Below, piece by piece: positions 8,177 to 16,266 of a stretch of 26,210 nt of DNA. The translations under genes and the position numbers were made by a program. Source of the DNA: Aestuarierythrobacter sp037968495 (GTDB taxonomy: Bacteria; Pseudomonadota; Alphaproteobacteria; Sphingomonadales; Sphingomonadaceae); the NCBI GenBank assembly GCA_037968495.1, contig JBBKVP010000057.1, forward strand, positions 1 through 26,210, given 5' to 3'. The notes below the pieces were generated by a model, which was given only the letters and a program-made list of their open reading frames with translations, did not search any database and was not told where the DNA came from. Position 1 is the first letter of the stretch. The number at the start of each line of letters is the position of its first letter.

Positions 8177-8983
8177 TTAACCCGCCGGATCGACGAAATT
8201 TCCCGCGCCGATGTTGGCGTTGACTACGCCGCCATCGATCGGGATCGTCGTGCCGACAACATAATCGCCGGCGCGGCTAAGCAGATAAATTGCACCTGCT
8301 GCCATGTCTTCGGTCGTGCCGACACGGCGTGAAGGAATACCCTTCTTGACCATATCTTCGTTGTCCCGAGCAGCTTTGTTCATCGCACTCGGGAAAGCGC
8401 CCGGGCCGATGCCGTTGACGATGATATTGTCGTTCACCAGCTCTGCCGCCATCCGGCGTGTCAGATGGATCAGGCCAGCTTTCGATGCCTGATAGGGATA
8501 GGTCGGCCACGGATTAGACTTCATCCCGTCAATCGAAGCGATCATTAGCACTTTGGCTGGACGTTCGGCGGTACCTGCTGCTTTTAGCAAGCCATGTAGC
8601 TTTTGAGTCAGAAAGAACGGCGTTTTGAGGTTGAGGTCCATGGTTCGGTCCCAACCCGCTTCCGAGAAATCCTTGAACGGTTCGCCCCACGCGGCACCCG
8701 CGTTGTTGACCAACAAATCGAGTTTGTCTTCGCGGCTGGCGAGATCATCGGCGAGTTGCTGGATGCCGTCCATCTGCGAAAGATCGCCGACCATGCCGAT
8801 AACCTTGTCGCCAAGCTCCGCAGCCGTTTCGTCGACCTGATCTTTCTTGCGGGCGACGATATAGATACGCGCGCAGCCTGCTTCGAGCAGGCCCTCGACA
8901 ATCATCTTGCCGATGCCGCGTGATCCGCCCGTTACCAAGGCGACTTTGCCTTCAAGGCCGAAGAGTTCGTTCAGTTTCATCAT
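8177..8983 (-). CDS. Short-chain dehydrogenase/reductase (RhlG/FabG-like)
   Basis: A 268-residue classical SDR. The cofactor motif TGGSRGIG lies at residues 18-25, NNAG at 93-96, and the catalytic S150 and YQASK (Y164, K168) are in place. The C-terminus PIDGGVV is typical. The residue after the second strand (VARKK) is basic, which favours NADP(H) over NAD(H). An adjacent second ATG at 8980 is equally possible. It lies 10 bases downstream of two acyl-CoA dehydrogenase genes in the same orientation, so it probably acts on a 3-hydroxyacyl or other hydroxy intermediate of the same pathway. The exact substrate cannot be read from the sequence. Confidence 0.92.
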   Translation of the reverse strand: MMKLNELFGLEGKVALVTGGSRGIGKMIVEGLLEAGCARIYIVARKKDQVDETAAELGDKVIGMVGDLSQMDGIQQLADDLASREDKLDLLVNNAGAAWGEPFKDFSEAGWDRTMDLNLKTPFFLTQKLHGLLKAAGTAERPAKVLMIASIDGMKSNPWPTYPYQASKAGLIHLTRRMAAELVNDNIIVNGIGPGAFPSAMNKAARDNEDMVKKGIPSRRVGTTEDMAAGAIYLLSRAGDYVVGTTIPIDGGVVNANIGAGNFVDPAG

Positions 8984-8993
8984 AAGACTGTCC

Positions 8994-10133
8994 TCAATAT
9001 CCGCTTAGCTGGGCGACGCGTTCAGTGTGGTAATTTGCATCACCCAAGAACTCGGCGAGTGCGCGGTCACGCTTCATATACAAACCAATATCATATTCGT
9101 CAGTCATGCCGATACCGCCATGCATTTGCACGCCTTCGCGGACCGACAGGTTCGAAGTGATTCCGGCTTTCGCCTTCGCAACCGAGACCATCAGTTCCGC
9201 GCTTTCGGCTCCAGCGTCGAGAAGCTGCTGCGCCTTGATCACGGCTGCGCGGGCAATTTCGACCTCGGAATAAAGATGCGCAGCGCGGTGTTGCAATGCC
9301 TGGAATTCGCCGATCAGTTTGCCGAACTGCTTACGCTGCTTGAGGTAATCGACAGTCATATCCATCGAACCTGCCGAAACGCCAACGCTTTCGGCAGCCG
9401 CACCGACGCGGCCTGCGCTGAGCATCTTGTTCAGGACTTCGCGGCCATTATCGACACTTCCGATCACAGTGTCGCCGTCTAATTCGACACCGTCCAGTTT
9501 GACGTGCGTTGCCATCGAACTGTCTACGAGGCGCACGACATCTTGTGACAATCCGGCGGCGTCCTTCGGCACGGCAAACAGTGTAATGCCGTTATCGTCA
9601 TCATCATTGCCAGAGGTGCGGGCTGCTACGATCATCATGTCGGCGCTGGCACCATGGATTACGAAATCCTTCTGGCCGCTGAGCTTAAAGCCGTTGCCGG
9701 ACTTCTCGGCCTTCGTCTTGATGCGCTCGGGACGATGCTTCGCGCCTTCGTCAATCGCGACTGCAAAGACATGCTCCCCAGAAATCAGGCCCGGCAGGTA
9801 ACGGCCGCGCAAATCGTTGCTGCCCTGCCCTAGCGCCGTCGCAGCAAGGACCGAACTGGTCAGGAAAGGCGACGGCGTCAGGTTGCGCCCGATTTCTTCC
9901 AGCACAATACCGGCTTCGACATTGCCCATGCCCAGCCCGCCATCTTCCTCGGAAACGAGGATGCCGGTAAAGCCCATTTCGCCGAACTGCTTCCACAATT
10001 CGTGTCCGAAACCGTCCTTGCAATCGCGGTCACGCCAATGACGCAGCTGTTTTTTGATGGAGCCTTCTTCGGCCATAAATTGCGATGCGGAATCGGCCAA
10101 CATCGACTGATCGTCGTCGTAATAAAGCGCCAT
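8994..10133 (-). CDS. Acyl-CoA dehydrogenase, FadE28-like subunit lacking the usual catalytic glutamate
   Basis: A 379-residue ACAD-fold protein with the normal three-domain layout: N-terminal helices (DDDQSMLADSASQF), a central beta domain and a C-terminal helical domain containing RKQFGKLIGEFQALQHRAA and MHGGIGMTDEYD. The C-terminal position where most ACADs carry the catalytic glutamate (EGT motif) reads EFLGDANYHTERV, so that base is absent. This pattern matches the smaller subunits of heteromeric ACADs such as mycobacterial FadE28 (ChsE1). The partner gene directly upstream retains the EGG motif, three bases away. I infer an alpha-beta heteromer acting on a bulky or branched acyl-CoA. 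Confidence 0.9.
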   Translation of the reverse strand: MALYYDDDQSMLADSASQFMAEEGSIKKQLRHWRDRDCKDGFGHELWKQFGEMGFTGILVSEEDGGLGMGNVEAGIVLEEIGRNLTPSPFLTSSVLAATALGQGSNDLRGRYLPGLISGEHVFAVAIDEGAKHRPERIKTKAEKSGNGFKLSGQKDFVIHGASADMMIVAARTSGNDDDDNGITLFAVPKDAAGLSQDVVRLVDSSMATHVKLDGVELDGDTVIGSVDNGREVLNKMLSAGRVGAAAESVGVSAGSMDMTVDYLKQRKQFGKLIGEFQALQHRAAHLYSEVEIARAAVIKAQQLLDAGAESAELMVSVAKAKAGITSNLSVREGVQMHGGIGMTDEYDIGLYMKRDRALAEFLGDANYHTERVAQLSGY

Positions 10134-10136
10134 GGA

Positions 10137-11312
10137 TCAGGCCCCCGGAAGATCAAGAATACGTTTTGCGACAACGTTCAGCATCACTTCGCTGGTCCCG
10201 CCTTCGATGGAATTGGCCTTGGTCCGCAACCAACCGCGCGATGGCTTGCCGCCGCCCGTTTCTTCGCTGTCCCATTCAAGGCTGCGCGAACCGCCTGCGG
10301 CCATCATCAATTCGTGGCGTCGCTTGTTCAGCTCCGTACCGACATATTTCATCATATTCGGTTGCGCAGGATGCCCCTTGCCGGCCTTCATTTCGTCGAG
10401 GAACTTCTCACCCATCGCGCCGTAAGCCAAGGCTTCGACATCGAACTTGGCGAGGTCTGCGCGGAGCATTGGGTCAAGCTCGCCAGTATGGCGCAACATG
10501 GCGGCGCCAATGGCGCTGGTGCGGTCGCCGCTGTCAGCGCCCGAGATCATCTCACGCTCGTGGCCAAGCAGATATTTCGCAACATCCCAGCCGCGGTTTA
10601 CTTCGCCAACGAACTGGTCCTTGGGCACTACGACATCGTCGAAGAACGTTTCGCAGAATGGACTGTTACCGCTGATCAGCAGGATCGGCTTGGTGGAAAC
10701 ACCCTTCGTTTCCATGTCGAACAACATGAAGGTGATGCCTTGATATTTGTTCGCCTTGTCTGTGCGGACGAGGCAGAAAATCCAGTCAGCTTCATCGGCG
10801 TAAGACGTCCATATTTTCTGTCCGTTGACGACCCAGTGGTCACCCTTGTCTTCGCCGAAGGTCTGCATCGAAACCAGATCCGAACCTGAACCAGGTTCTG
10901 AATAACCTTGGCACCAACGAATTTTGCCTGCTGCGATTTCGTTGAGGTAGTGGATCTTCTGCTCTTCCGTTCCGAATTTTAGCAGCGCCGGACCAAGCAT
11001 CCAGATGCCGAAGCTCGAAAGCGGCGGGCGTGCACCAATGCGGCTCATTTCCTGACGCAGCACCTTGGAGTGCGCGCCATCAAGGCCAGCGCCGCCATAT
11101 TCTTTCGGCCAAGCAGGAACGGTGTAGCCTTTGCTTACGCACGCTTCGAACCATGACTTCTGCGCGTCGTTTTTGAACTTCGCACGGCGGCCGCCCCAAT
11201 AGACATCGCCTTCGTCGCGGGCGGGTTGGCGCATTTCTTCAGGGCAATTGGCCTCAAGCCAATCACGGGTTTCCTGACGGAACAGATCAAGGTCAGATGT
11301 GGGTTCGGACAT
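10137..11312 (-). CDS. Acyl-CoA dehydrogenase, FadE29-like catalytic subunit
   Basis: A 391-residue acyl-CoA dehydrogenase. It shows WPKEYGGAG near the N-terminus, the FAD/substrate segment QGYSEPGSGSDL in the middle, WTSYADEADW, and SIEGGTSEVMLNVVAKRILD at the end, with the expected catalytic glutamate at about E370. Sequence style resembles FadE29/ChsE2 and other subunits of heterotetrameric ACADs used for steroid side chains and other bulky acyl groups. Its stop lies three bases from the start of the second ACAD gene, and an SDR follows. A GGAG ten bases before the ATG and a good sigma-70-like promoter at 11354-11382 indicate it is the first gene of a three-gene operon. Confidence 0.92.
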   Translation of the reverse strand: MSEPTSDLDLFRQETRDWLEANCPEEMRQPARDEGDVYWGGRRAKFKNDAQKSWFEACVSKGYTVPAWPKEYGGAGLDGAHSKVLRQEMSRIGARPPLSSFGIWMLGPALLKFGTEEQKIHYLNEIAAGKIRWCQGYSEPGSGSDLVSMQTFGEDKGDHWVVNGQKIWTSYADEADWIFCLVRTDKANKYQGITFMLFDMETKGVSTKPILLISGNSPFCETFFDDVVVPKDQFVGEVNRGWDVAKYLLGHEREMISGADSGDRTSAIGAAMLRHTGELDPMLRADLAKFDVEALAYGAMGEKFLDEMKAGKGHPAQPNMMKYVGTELNKRRHELMMAAGGSRSLEWDSEETGGGKPSRGWLRTKANSIEGGTSEVMLNVVAKRILDLPGA

Positions 11313-11353
11313 GGGGGATAATCTCCAGCGTGAATCTCAAATTTAATGGAGCG

Positions 11354-11382
11354 ATTAAACACCGATTCTACGCGCTTCACAA
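11354..11382 (-). promoter_or_regulatory. Sigma-70-like promoter for the two-ACAD/SDR operon
   Basis: On the minus strand there is a -35 TTGTGA (4 of 6 to consensus) at 11377-11382, a 17-base spacer and a -10 TTTAAT (5 of 6) at 11354-11359. The ATG of the first ACAD is 41 bases further on, leaving room for a short leader. No operator repeat or regulator gene is visible nearby. Confidence 0.5.
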
Positions 11383-11440
11383 GCACCCATCATAGTCGGA
11401 CAAACTGCCCCCCCTTGCCGTAGCGTAAACCGGTAGCGCG

Positions 11441-11468
11441 TTGACGAACCCCGCATCTGGCTTAAGCT
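11441..11468 (+). promoter_or_regulatory. Possible promoter for the plus-strand SDR/transporter operon
   Basis: A TTGACG (5 of 6) at 11441-11446 is followed after 16 bases by TAAGCT (3 of 6) at 11463-11468, 30 bases before the ATG at 11499. The -35 is good and the -10 is weak, so activation by a regulator would fit, but none is encoded here. Confidence 0.35.
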
Positions 11469-11498
11469 GGTCCATTAATAAAACAGGCTGGAGCAGGC

Positions 11499-12338
11499 AT
11501 GCGATTCTCGAAAAAGACTGCGGTTGTGACTGGGGCCGCGTCAGGAATCGGCAAAGCCACTGCCCTCCTGCTCGCTAGCGAAGGGGCACATGTTTTCGCA
11601 GCGGACATCGATGCTGAAGGCGGTGCAGCGCTCGCCGCTTCATCTAACGGCGCCATCACTTTCCAGCAATGCGACGTGACCTCGGTCGAAGACATCAAGG
11701 CACTGATGGACCGCGCTGCTGCGAAAACCGGCGGCATCGACATTGTCTTCAACAATGCCGGTGCGGGCGGCGATCCAGCGCCGATCGAGGAAATCGAAGC
11801 CGACGGTTGGGACCGAACGATGGACTTGCTGCTCCGCTCGGTTGCGATGGGAATTCGTTACGCTGTTCCGCATATGCTAGGGCGTGAAGGCGCTTCGATT
11901 ATCAACACCTCAAGCGTTGCCGCGATTGGTCCCGGCTATTCGCCGACAGCCTATGCCGTTGCCAAGGCGGGCGTACTCCACCTGACGAAATGCGCAGCTG
12001 CCGATTTGGCCAAGCACCAAATCCGGGTAAACGCCATCCAACCCGGCTTTATCCAGACCAACATCTTTACCGCATCGCTCAACATTCCCGAAGATAAGGT
12101 GGCGCAGGGCAAAGCAATCGTCAGCGCGTTGTCGGAGCAGGCCCAGCCGGTTCAACGCGGCGGCCAGCCTGAGGATATTGCGAAGGCTGTCGCCTATCTC
12201 GCCAGTGAAGATGCCGGATTTGTCACCGGCACATCGATCTTGGTCGATGGCGGCCTTACCGTTGGTCCGCGCCATTCGTGGGACGATACGCAGCCAAGCA
12301 TGTTTACGCCGCTACGCGCTCTGGAGGATGAAGCCTGA
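11499..12338 (+). CDS. Short-chain dehydrogenase/reductase
   Basis: A 279-residue classical SDR with TGAASGIG at residues 11-18, an acidic residue at the end of strand two (AADIDAE, favouring NAD(H)), CDV at 58-60, NNAG at 85-88, catalytic serine in NTSS and YAVAK (Y152, K156). The C-terminus is longer than average, with ILVDGGLTVGPRH and about 25 more residues. GGAG lies seven bases before the ATG. Its stop and the next gene's start share one base (TGATG), so it is coupled to the GPH-type symporter. With the downstream ACAD11-type enzyme, it may oxidise or reduce a hydroxy/keto acid or acyl-CoA, as LvaD does in the levulinate pathway; this is inference. Confidence 0.92.
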   Translation: MRFSKKTAVVTGAASGIGKATALLLASEGAHVFAADIDAEGGAALAASSNGAITFQQCDVTSVEDIKALMDRAAAKTGGIDIVFNNAGAGGDPAPIEEIEADGWDRTMDLLLRSVAMGIRYAVPHMLGREGASIINTSSVAAIGPGYSPTAYAVAKAGVLHLTKCAAADLAKHQIRVNAIQPGFIQTNIFTASLNIPEDKVAQGKAIVSALSEQAQPVQRGGQPEDIAKAVAYLASEDAGFVTGTSILVDGGLTVGPRHSWDDTQPSMFTPLRALEDEA

Positions 12339-13783
12339 TGGCAACTGCGCCAGTAAGAGCAGGCCCGCTGCCCATGCGGCTCAAGGTCATCCACGGGTTC
12401 GGCGCAGTAGCATTTGGTGTGAAAGACACCGGTTTTTCTTTCTTCCTACTCATATTTTACAATCAAGTTCTGGGAATGGACGCGGGGCTGGTAAGCCTCG
12501 CCTTGCTGCTGGCTCTGCTCGCCGATGCAGTAATTGATCCTATCCTCGGCAATCTGTCCGACCGGACATACACCCGCTGGGGCAGGCGCCTGCCTTGGCT
12601 GTACGCTGCTCCGATCCCACTGGCCCTTGCATGGGTGATCCTATGGTCACCGCCCGGGGGCGAACCGCCCAGCTTCTTTGGTTTGCTGGGTATTGCGATT
12701 GTGGTGCGGATGCTGCTGTCCGCCTGCGAAGTTCCCTCCGTATCGCTCGTACCCGAACTGACCGCCGACTATGATGAGCGGACGACACTGTTCCGTTATC
12801 GCTATCTATTCGGATGGATGGGCGGATTGTCGATGATGGTCCTCGCCTACACGGTTTTCATGCCGGGCTCAGAGGGGTTGTTGCAGCAAGAGGGCTATGC
12901 CGCCTTTGGCATCTTCGGCGCGATCATGATGGTCATATCGGTAATCGGATCGGCAGCAGGCCAGCATAGTCTGGTGGCCCATCTGCCAGCCAAAAAACCC
13001 GAATCATTCAGTGTCTCTGCTGCTTTTTCGGAAATCAGAGAGGCGTTTTCCGAAAAAGCATTCATGATCTTCGCTGCTGGCGGGCTTGCTGCCTATATCA
13101 GTCAGGGGATGACCTTCTCGATCTCCAACTATCTCAACATCTTTGTTTGGCAATTCAGCCAAGCCGCCCTGCAGGCCTATCCCGTGGTGCTGTTCGTCAG
13201 CGTGGTGATGATGTTCTTCATCGTCGGCCCGATGCATCGCCGGTTCGGCAAACCGATGAGCGCAGCCATTGCCGCCATTCTCGCGCTGATAATTGGTTTC
13301 ATCCCTTATGTCTTACTGCTCGCAGGTTTCTGGCCGGAACCCGGGACCCTAGGTTCAACCCTCTCGCTCTACAGCTTTTTGGTATTTAGCAATATGTTTG
13401 GCGTGGTGGTGATGATATCCGCTTCATCCATGATTGCTGAGATCGTCGAAGCGTTTGAGGAACGAACCGGCCGCCGCAGCGAAGGCGCATTTTATTCAGG
13501 CAATTGGCTGGTGCAAAAATGCGCTACCGGTTTTGGTATCTTTATGACCGGCCAAATAATCTCCGCCTCGCAGCTTTCGACAGACGCCAGCCCCGGCAGT
13601 GTGCCTACTGATGTTATTAGCAGTGTCGTTCTGCTATATGGCGGGGCGTCTCTGGTTCTCGCGTTGATCGCGGCCTTTTGGCTGGGCCGTTTTCCGATTG
13701 ACCGCGCCGAACACGAAGCGCGCATCGCGGCGATGAACAGCGCAGTGCGGGCCAATCCGGATGGGCCAGGGAGCGCGCCTTAG
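12338..13783 (+). CDS. GPH/MelB-type major facilitator symporter
   Basis: A 481-residue polytopic inner-membrane protein with about 12 hydrophobic segments, of the glycoside-pentoside-hexuronide:cation symporter family (MFS_2). The segment LADAVIDPILGNLSDRTYTR at residues 61-80 matches the MelB region in which two aspartates four residues apart (here D63 and D67) coordinate the cation, and WGRRLPW follows as in the family. Many alphaproteobacterial members sit in lipid or terpenoid catabolic clusters rather than sugar operons, so the substrate need not be a sugar. It is translationally coupled to the upstream SDR and followed, after 117 bases, by the ACAD/ADH/kinase genes. Confidence 0.9.
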   Translation: MATAPVRAGPLPMRLKVIHGFGAVAFGVKDTGFSFFLLIFYNQVLGMDAGLVSLALLLALLADAVIDPILGNLSDRTYTRWGRRLPWLYAAPIPLALAWVILWSPPGGEPPSFFGLLGIAIVVRMLLSACEVPSVSLVPELTADYDERTTLFRYRYLFGWMGGLSMMVLAYTVFMPGSEGLLQQEGYAAFGIFGAIMMVISVIGSAAGQHSLVAHLPAKKPESFSVSAAFSEIREAFSEKAFMIFAAGGLAAYISQGMTFSISNYLNIFVWQFSQAALQAYPVVLFVSVVMMFFIVGPMHRRFGKPMSAAIAAILALIIGFIPYVLLLAGFWPEPGTLGSTLSLYSFLVFSNMFGVVVMISASSMIAEIVEAFEERTGRRSEGAFYSGNWLVQKCATGFGIFMTGQIISASQLSTDASPGSVPTDVISSVVLLYGGASLVLALIAAFWLGRFPIDRAEHEARIAAMNSAVRANPDGPGSAP

Positions 13784-13900
13784 AGGCCCGCTTTAACCGC
13801 CCGATTAAATCTACCCTTGGCGAGAGTGCAATGCTCTGCCACGGTCATCTTAACGGAATCAATTTTCCGATCCAAATCTAATAAAGAGGATGCTTACCCC

Positions 13901-15157
13901 ATGGATTTTGATCTTACAGAACGTCAGACGCATTGGCGCGACCGCGTGCGCAACTTCATCGAACAGAACGTCCGTCCGAATATGGATGTCTACAAGGCGC
14001 AGGATGCCGAGGGCGACCGCTGGAAAGTCATTCAGATCGTTCAGGACATGAAGGCCAAGGCCAAAGATCAGGGAATCTGGAACCTGTTCATGCCGCCGCA
14101 GTTTGGCCGCACGCATATCGACGACACGTTCGAATTCGAAGGCCCCGGCCTGTCCAACCTCGAATATGCGCTCTGCGCCGAGGAAATGGGCCGGCTTGGC
14201 TGGGCCAGCGAAGTCTTCAACTGCTCAGCGCCTGACACCGGCAATATGGAAGTGTTCCACCGCTACGGCACGCGCGAGCAGAAGGACCAATATCTCGCTC
14301 CTCTGATGAACGGCGAAATCCGCTCTGCTTTCCTGATGACCGAGCCTGACGTGGCTTCATCGGACGCGACCAACATCGAAACCGCCATTGTCCGCGACGG
14401 TGACGAATATGTCATCAATGGCCGCAAATGGTGGTCTTCGGGCGCGGGCGATCCGCGTTGCAAAATCTCGATCCTGATGGGCAAGACCGACTTCGAAGCC
14501 AACCGGCACCAGCAACAGAGCATGATCCTGATGCCGCTGGACGCAGAAGGCGTGACTATTGAACGTCACCTTCCGGTCTTCGGTTATGACGATGCGCCTC
14601 ACGGCCATATGGAAATTTCGCTCAAGGACGTTCGCGTTCCGGCCAGCGCAATGTTACTCGGCGAAGGGCGCGGCTTCGAGATCGCGCAGGGCCGCCTCGG
14701 CCCTGGCCGCATCCATCACTGCATGCGCACCATCGGCGTCGCTGAAGAAGCCATTGCGAAGATGGGCCGCCGCCTTCAGTCGCGCGTCGCCTTCGGCAAG
14801 CCGATCTACAAGCACTCCATCTGGGAACAGCGTATTGCAGAAGCGCGGACCAATATTGAAATGACCCGCCTGCTTTGCCTCAAGGCTGCGGACATGATGG
14901 ACAAGGTCGGCAACAAAGCTGCTGCTCTCGAGATCGCGATGATCAAGGTGCAGGCACCAAATATGGCGCTAAAGATCATCGACGATGCAATTCAGGCTCA
15001 TGGCGGCGGCGGTGTGTCGGACGACTATGGTCTGGCGCAGGCTTATGCTCACCAACGTACGTTGCGGCTCGCTGATGGTCCGGACGAGGTGCATAACCGC
15101 GCCATCGCCCGCATCGAGTTTGCGCGCCATGCACCTGATGGCGGCGCGGCAAGCTAA
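13901..15157 (+). CDS. ACAD10/11-type acyl-CoA dehydrogenase
   Basis: A 418-residue acyl-CoA dehydrogenase of the ACAD10/ACAD11/LvaC type. Visible features are MTEPDVASSDATNIE in the central domain, the segment GRLGPGRIHHCMR at residues 264-276, and DGPDEVH at 392-398 in place of the EGT catalytic motif of ordinary ACADs. In mammalian ACAD11 and bacterial LvaC this enzyme acts on a 4-phosphoacyl-CoA, eliminating phosphate to give an enoyl-CoA. The ATG at 13901 gives the usual MDFDLTERQ start and has GAGG upstream; an earlier in-frame ATG at 13817 lies in unconserved sequence. A kinase of the matching type is two genes downstream, which strengthens the assignment. Confidence 0.93.
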   Translation: MDFDLTERQTHWRDRVRNFIEQNVRPNMDVYKAQDAEGDRWKVIQIVQDMKAKAKDQGIWNLFMPPQFGRTHIDDTFEFEGPGLSNLEYALCAEEMGRLGWASEVFNCSAPDTGNMEVFHRYGTREQKDQYLAPLMNGEIRSAFLMTEPDVASSDATNIETAIVRDGDEYVINGRKWWSSGAGDPRCKISILMGKTDFEANRHQQQSMILMPLDAEGVTIERHLPVFGYDDAPHGHMEISLKDVRVPASAMLLGEGRGFEIAQGRLGPGRIHHCMRTIGVAEEAIAKMGRRLQSRVAFGKPIYKHSIWEQRIAEARTNIEMTRLLCLKAADMMDKVGNKAAALEIAMIKVQAPNMALKIIDDAIQAHGGGGVSDDYGLAQAYAHQRTLRLADGPDEVHNRAIARIEFARHAPDGGAAS

Positions 15158-15169
15158 GGGAATAAGCAC

Positions 15170-16255
15170 ATGAAGGCTGCTATTATCGAAGAAGCGGGGA
15201 AGCCGCTGGTTATTGGCGATATTTCGATTGCCAAGCCCGGCCCTCACGAGGTCCTTATTCGCACATCCGCTTGCGGGCTGTGCCATTCGGACCTCCACTT
15301 CATCGATGGTGCCTATCCCCACCCGCTGCCTGCCGTGCCAGGGCACGAGGCAGCGGGCGTGGTGGAACAGGTCGGCAGCGAGGTCCGCACCGTCAAGGTG
15401 GGCGACCACGTTGTAACTTGCCTCTCTGCATTTTGCGGCCACTGTGAATTCTGTGTTACGGGCCGGATGGCGCTATGCGTCAGTGGCGAAACCCGCCGCG
15501 CTAAGGGTGAGGCACCGCGCCTCACTCGCGATGGCCAAAACGTGAACCAGATGCTCAACCTGTCAGCCTTTGCCGAGCAGATGCTGATCCACGAACATGC
15601 ATGTGTCGCAATCGACAAGGAAATGCCGCTCGACCGGGCGGCGGTAATCGGCTGCGCTGTAACTACCGGCGCAGGCGCGATTTTCAACGCCTGCAAGCTG
15701 GTGCCCGGCGAAACCGTGGCAGTCATTGGCTGCGGCGGGGTCGGCCTAGCGGCTGTCAATGCAGCGAGAATTGCCGGTGCTGGGCGGATTATTGCTGCCG
15801 ATCCGATGCCGGAGAAGCGCGAGCTGGCGAAAATATTGGGCGCAACAGATGTGGTCGATGCTCTGGCCGATGACGCAGCAGGACAAATCGTCGAAATGAC
15901 CGGCGGCGGTGTCGATCACGCCATTGAGGCAGTGGGTCGTCAGGCCTCCGCCGACCTTGCAGTGAAAGTCCTGAAGCGCGGCGGCACGGCCACAATCCTC
16001 GGCATGATGCCACTCGATTGCAAGGTCGGACTTGGCGCGATGGACCTGCTTGGCGGCAAGAAACTGCAAGGCGCGATCATGGGAATGAACCGCTTCCCTG
16101 TCGATCTCCCGCGCCTCGTCGATTTCTACATGCGCGGCATGCTCGACCTCGACACGATCATCGCCGAGCGTATTTCGCTGGGCGAGATCAATGATGGCTT
16201 CGAAAAGATGCGGGGCGGCCACAGCGCGCGCTCCGTCATTATGTTCGATCAGTAA
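15170..16255 (+). CDS. Zinc-dependent alcohol dehydrogenase (MDR superfamily)
   Basis: A 361-residue medium-chain alcohol dehydrogenase. Catalytic zinc ligands are C38 (CGLCHSD), H59-E60 (GHE) and C162 (VIGCAVTTGAG); structural zinc ligands are C89, C92, C95 and C103. The Rossmann motif VIGCGGVGLAA is followed by AADPMPEK, an acidic end of strand two that favours NAD(H). Overall style resembles class III and bacterial aryl or short-chain alcohol dehydrogenases. It lies 12 bases after the ACAD gene, with AAGGG before the ATG, and 11 bases before the kinase gene, so all three are surely cotranscribed. It could oxidise an alcohol precursor feeding the pathway; the substrate is not evident. Confidence 0.93.
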   Translation: MKAAIIEEAGKPLVIGDISIAKPGPHEVLIRTSACGLCHSDLHFIDGAYPHPLPAVPGHEAAGVVEQVGSEVRTVKVGDHVVTCLSAFCGHCEFCVTGRMALCVSGETRRAKGEAPRLTRDGQNVNQMLNLSAFAEQMLIHEHACVAIDKEMPLDRAAVIGCAVTTGAGAIFNACKLVPGETVAVIGCGGVGLAAVNAARIAGAGRIIAADPMPEKRELAKILGATDVVDALADDAAGQIVEMTGGGVDHAIEAVGRQASADLAVKVLKRGGTATILGMMPLDCKVGLGAMDLLGGKKLQGAIMGMNRFPVDLPRLVDFYMRGMLDLDTIIAERISLGEINDGFEKMRGGHSARSVIMFDQ

Positions 16256-16266
16256 GGACGCCAGCA

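Noticed and set aside
10002..10889. A 295-codon plus-strand open frame
   Set aside because: It lies antisense across the two acyl-CoA dehydrogenase genes, whose motifs are unmistakable; the product matches nothing I know.
13854..13869. CGGAA/TTCCG inverted repeat before the ACAD11-type gene
   Set aside because: A 5-bp stem with a 6-base loop is expected by chance in this length of sequence, and no promoter pairs with it.
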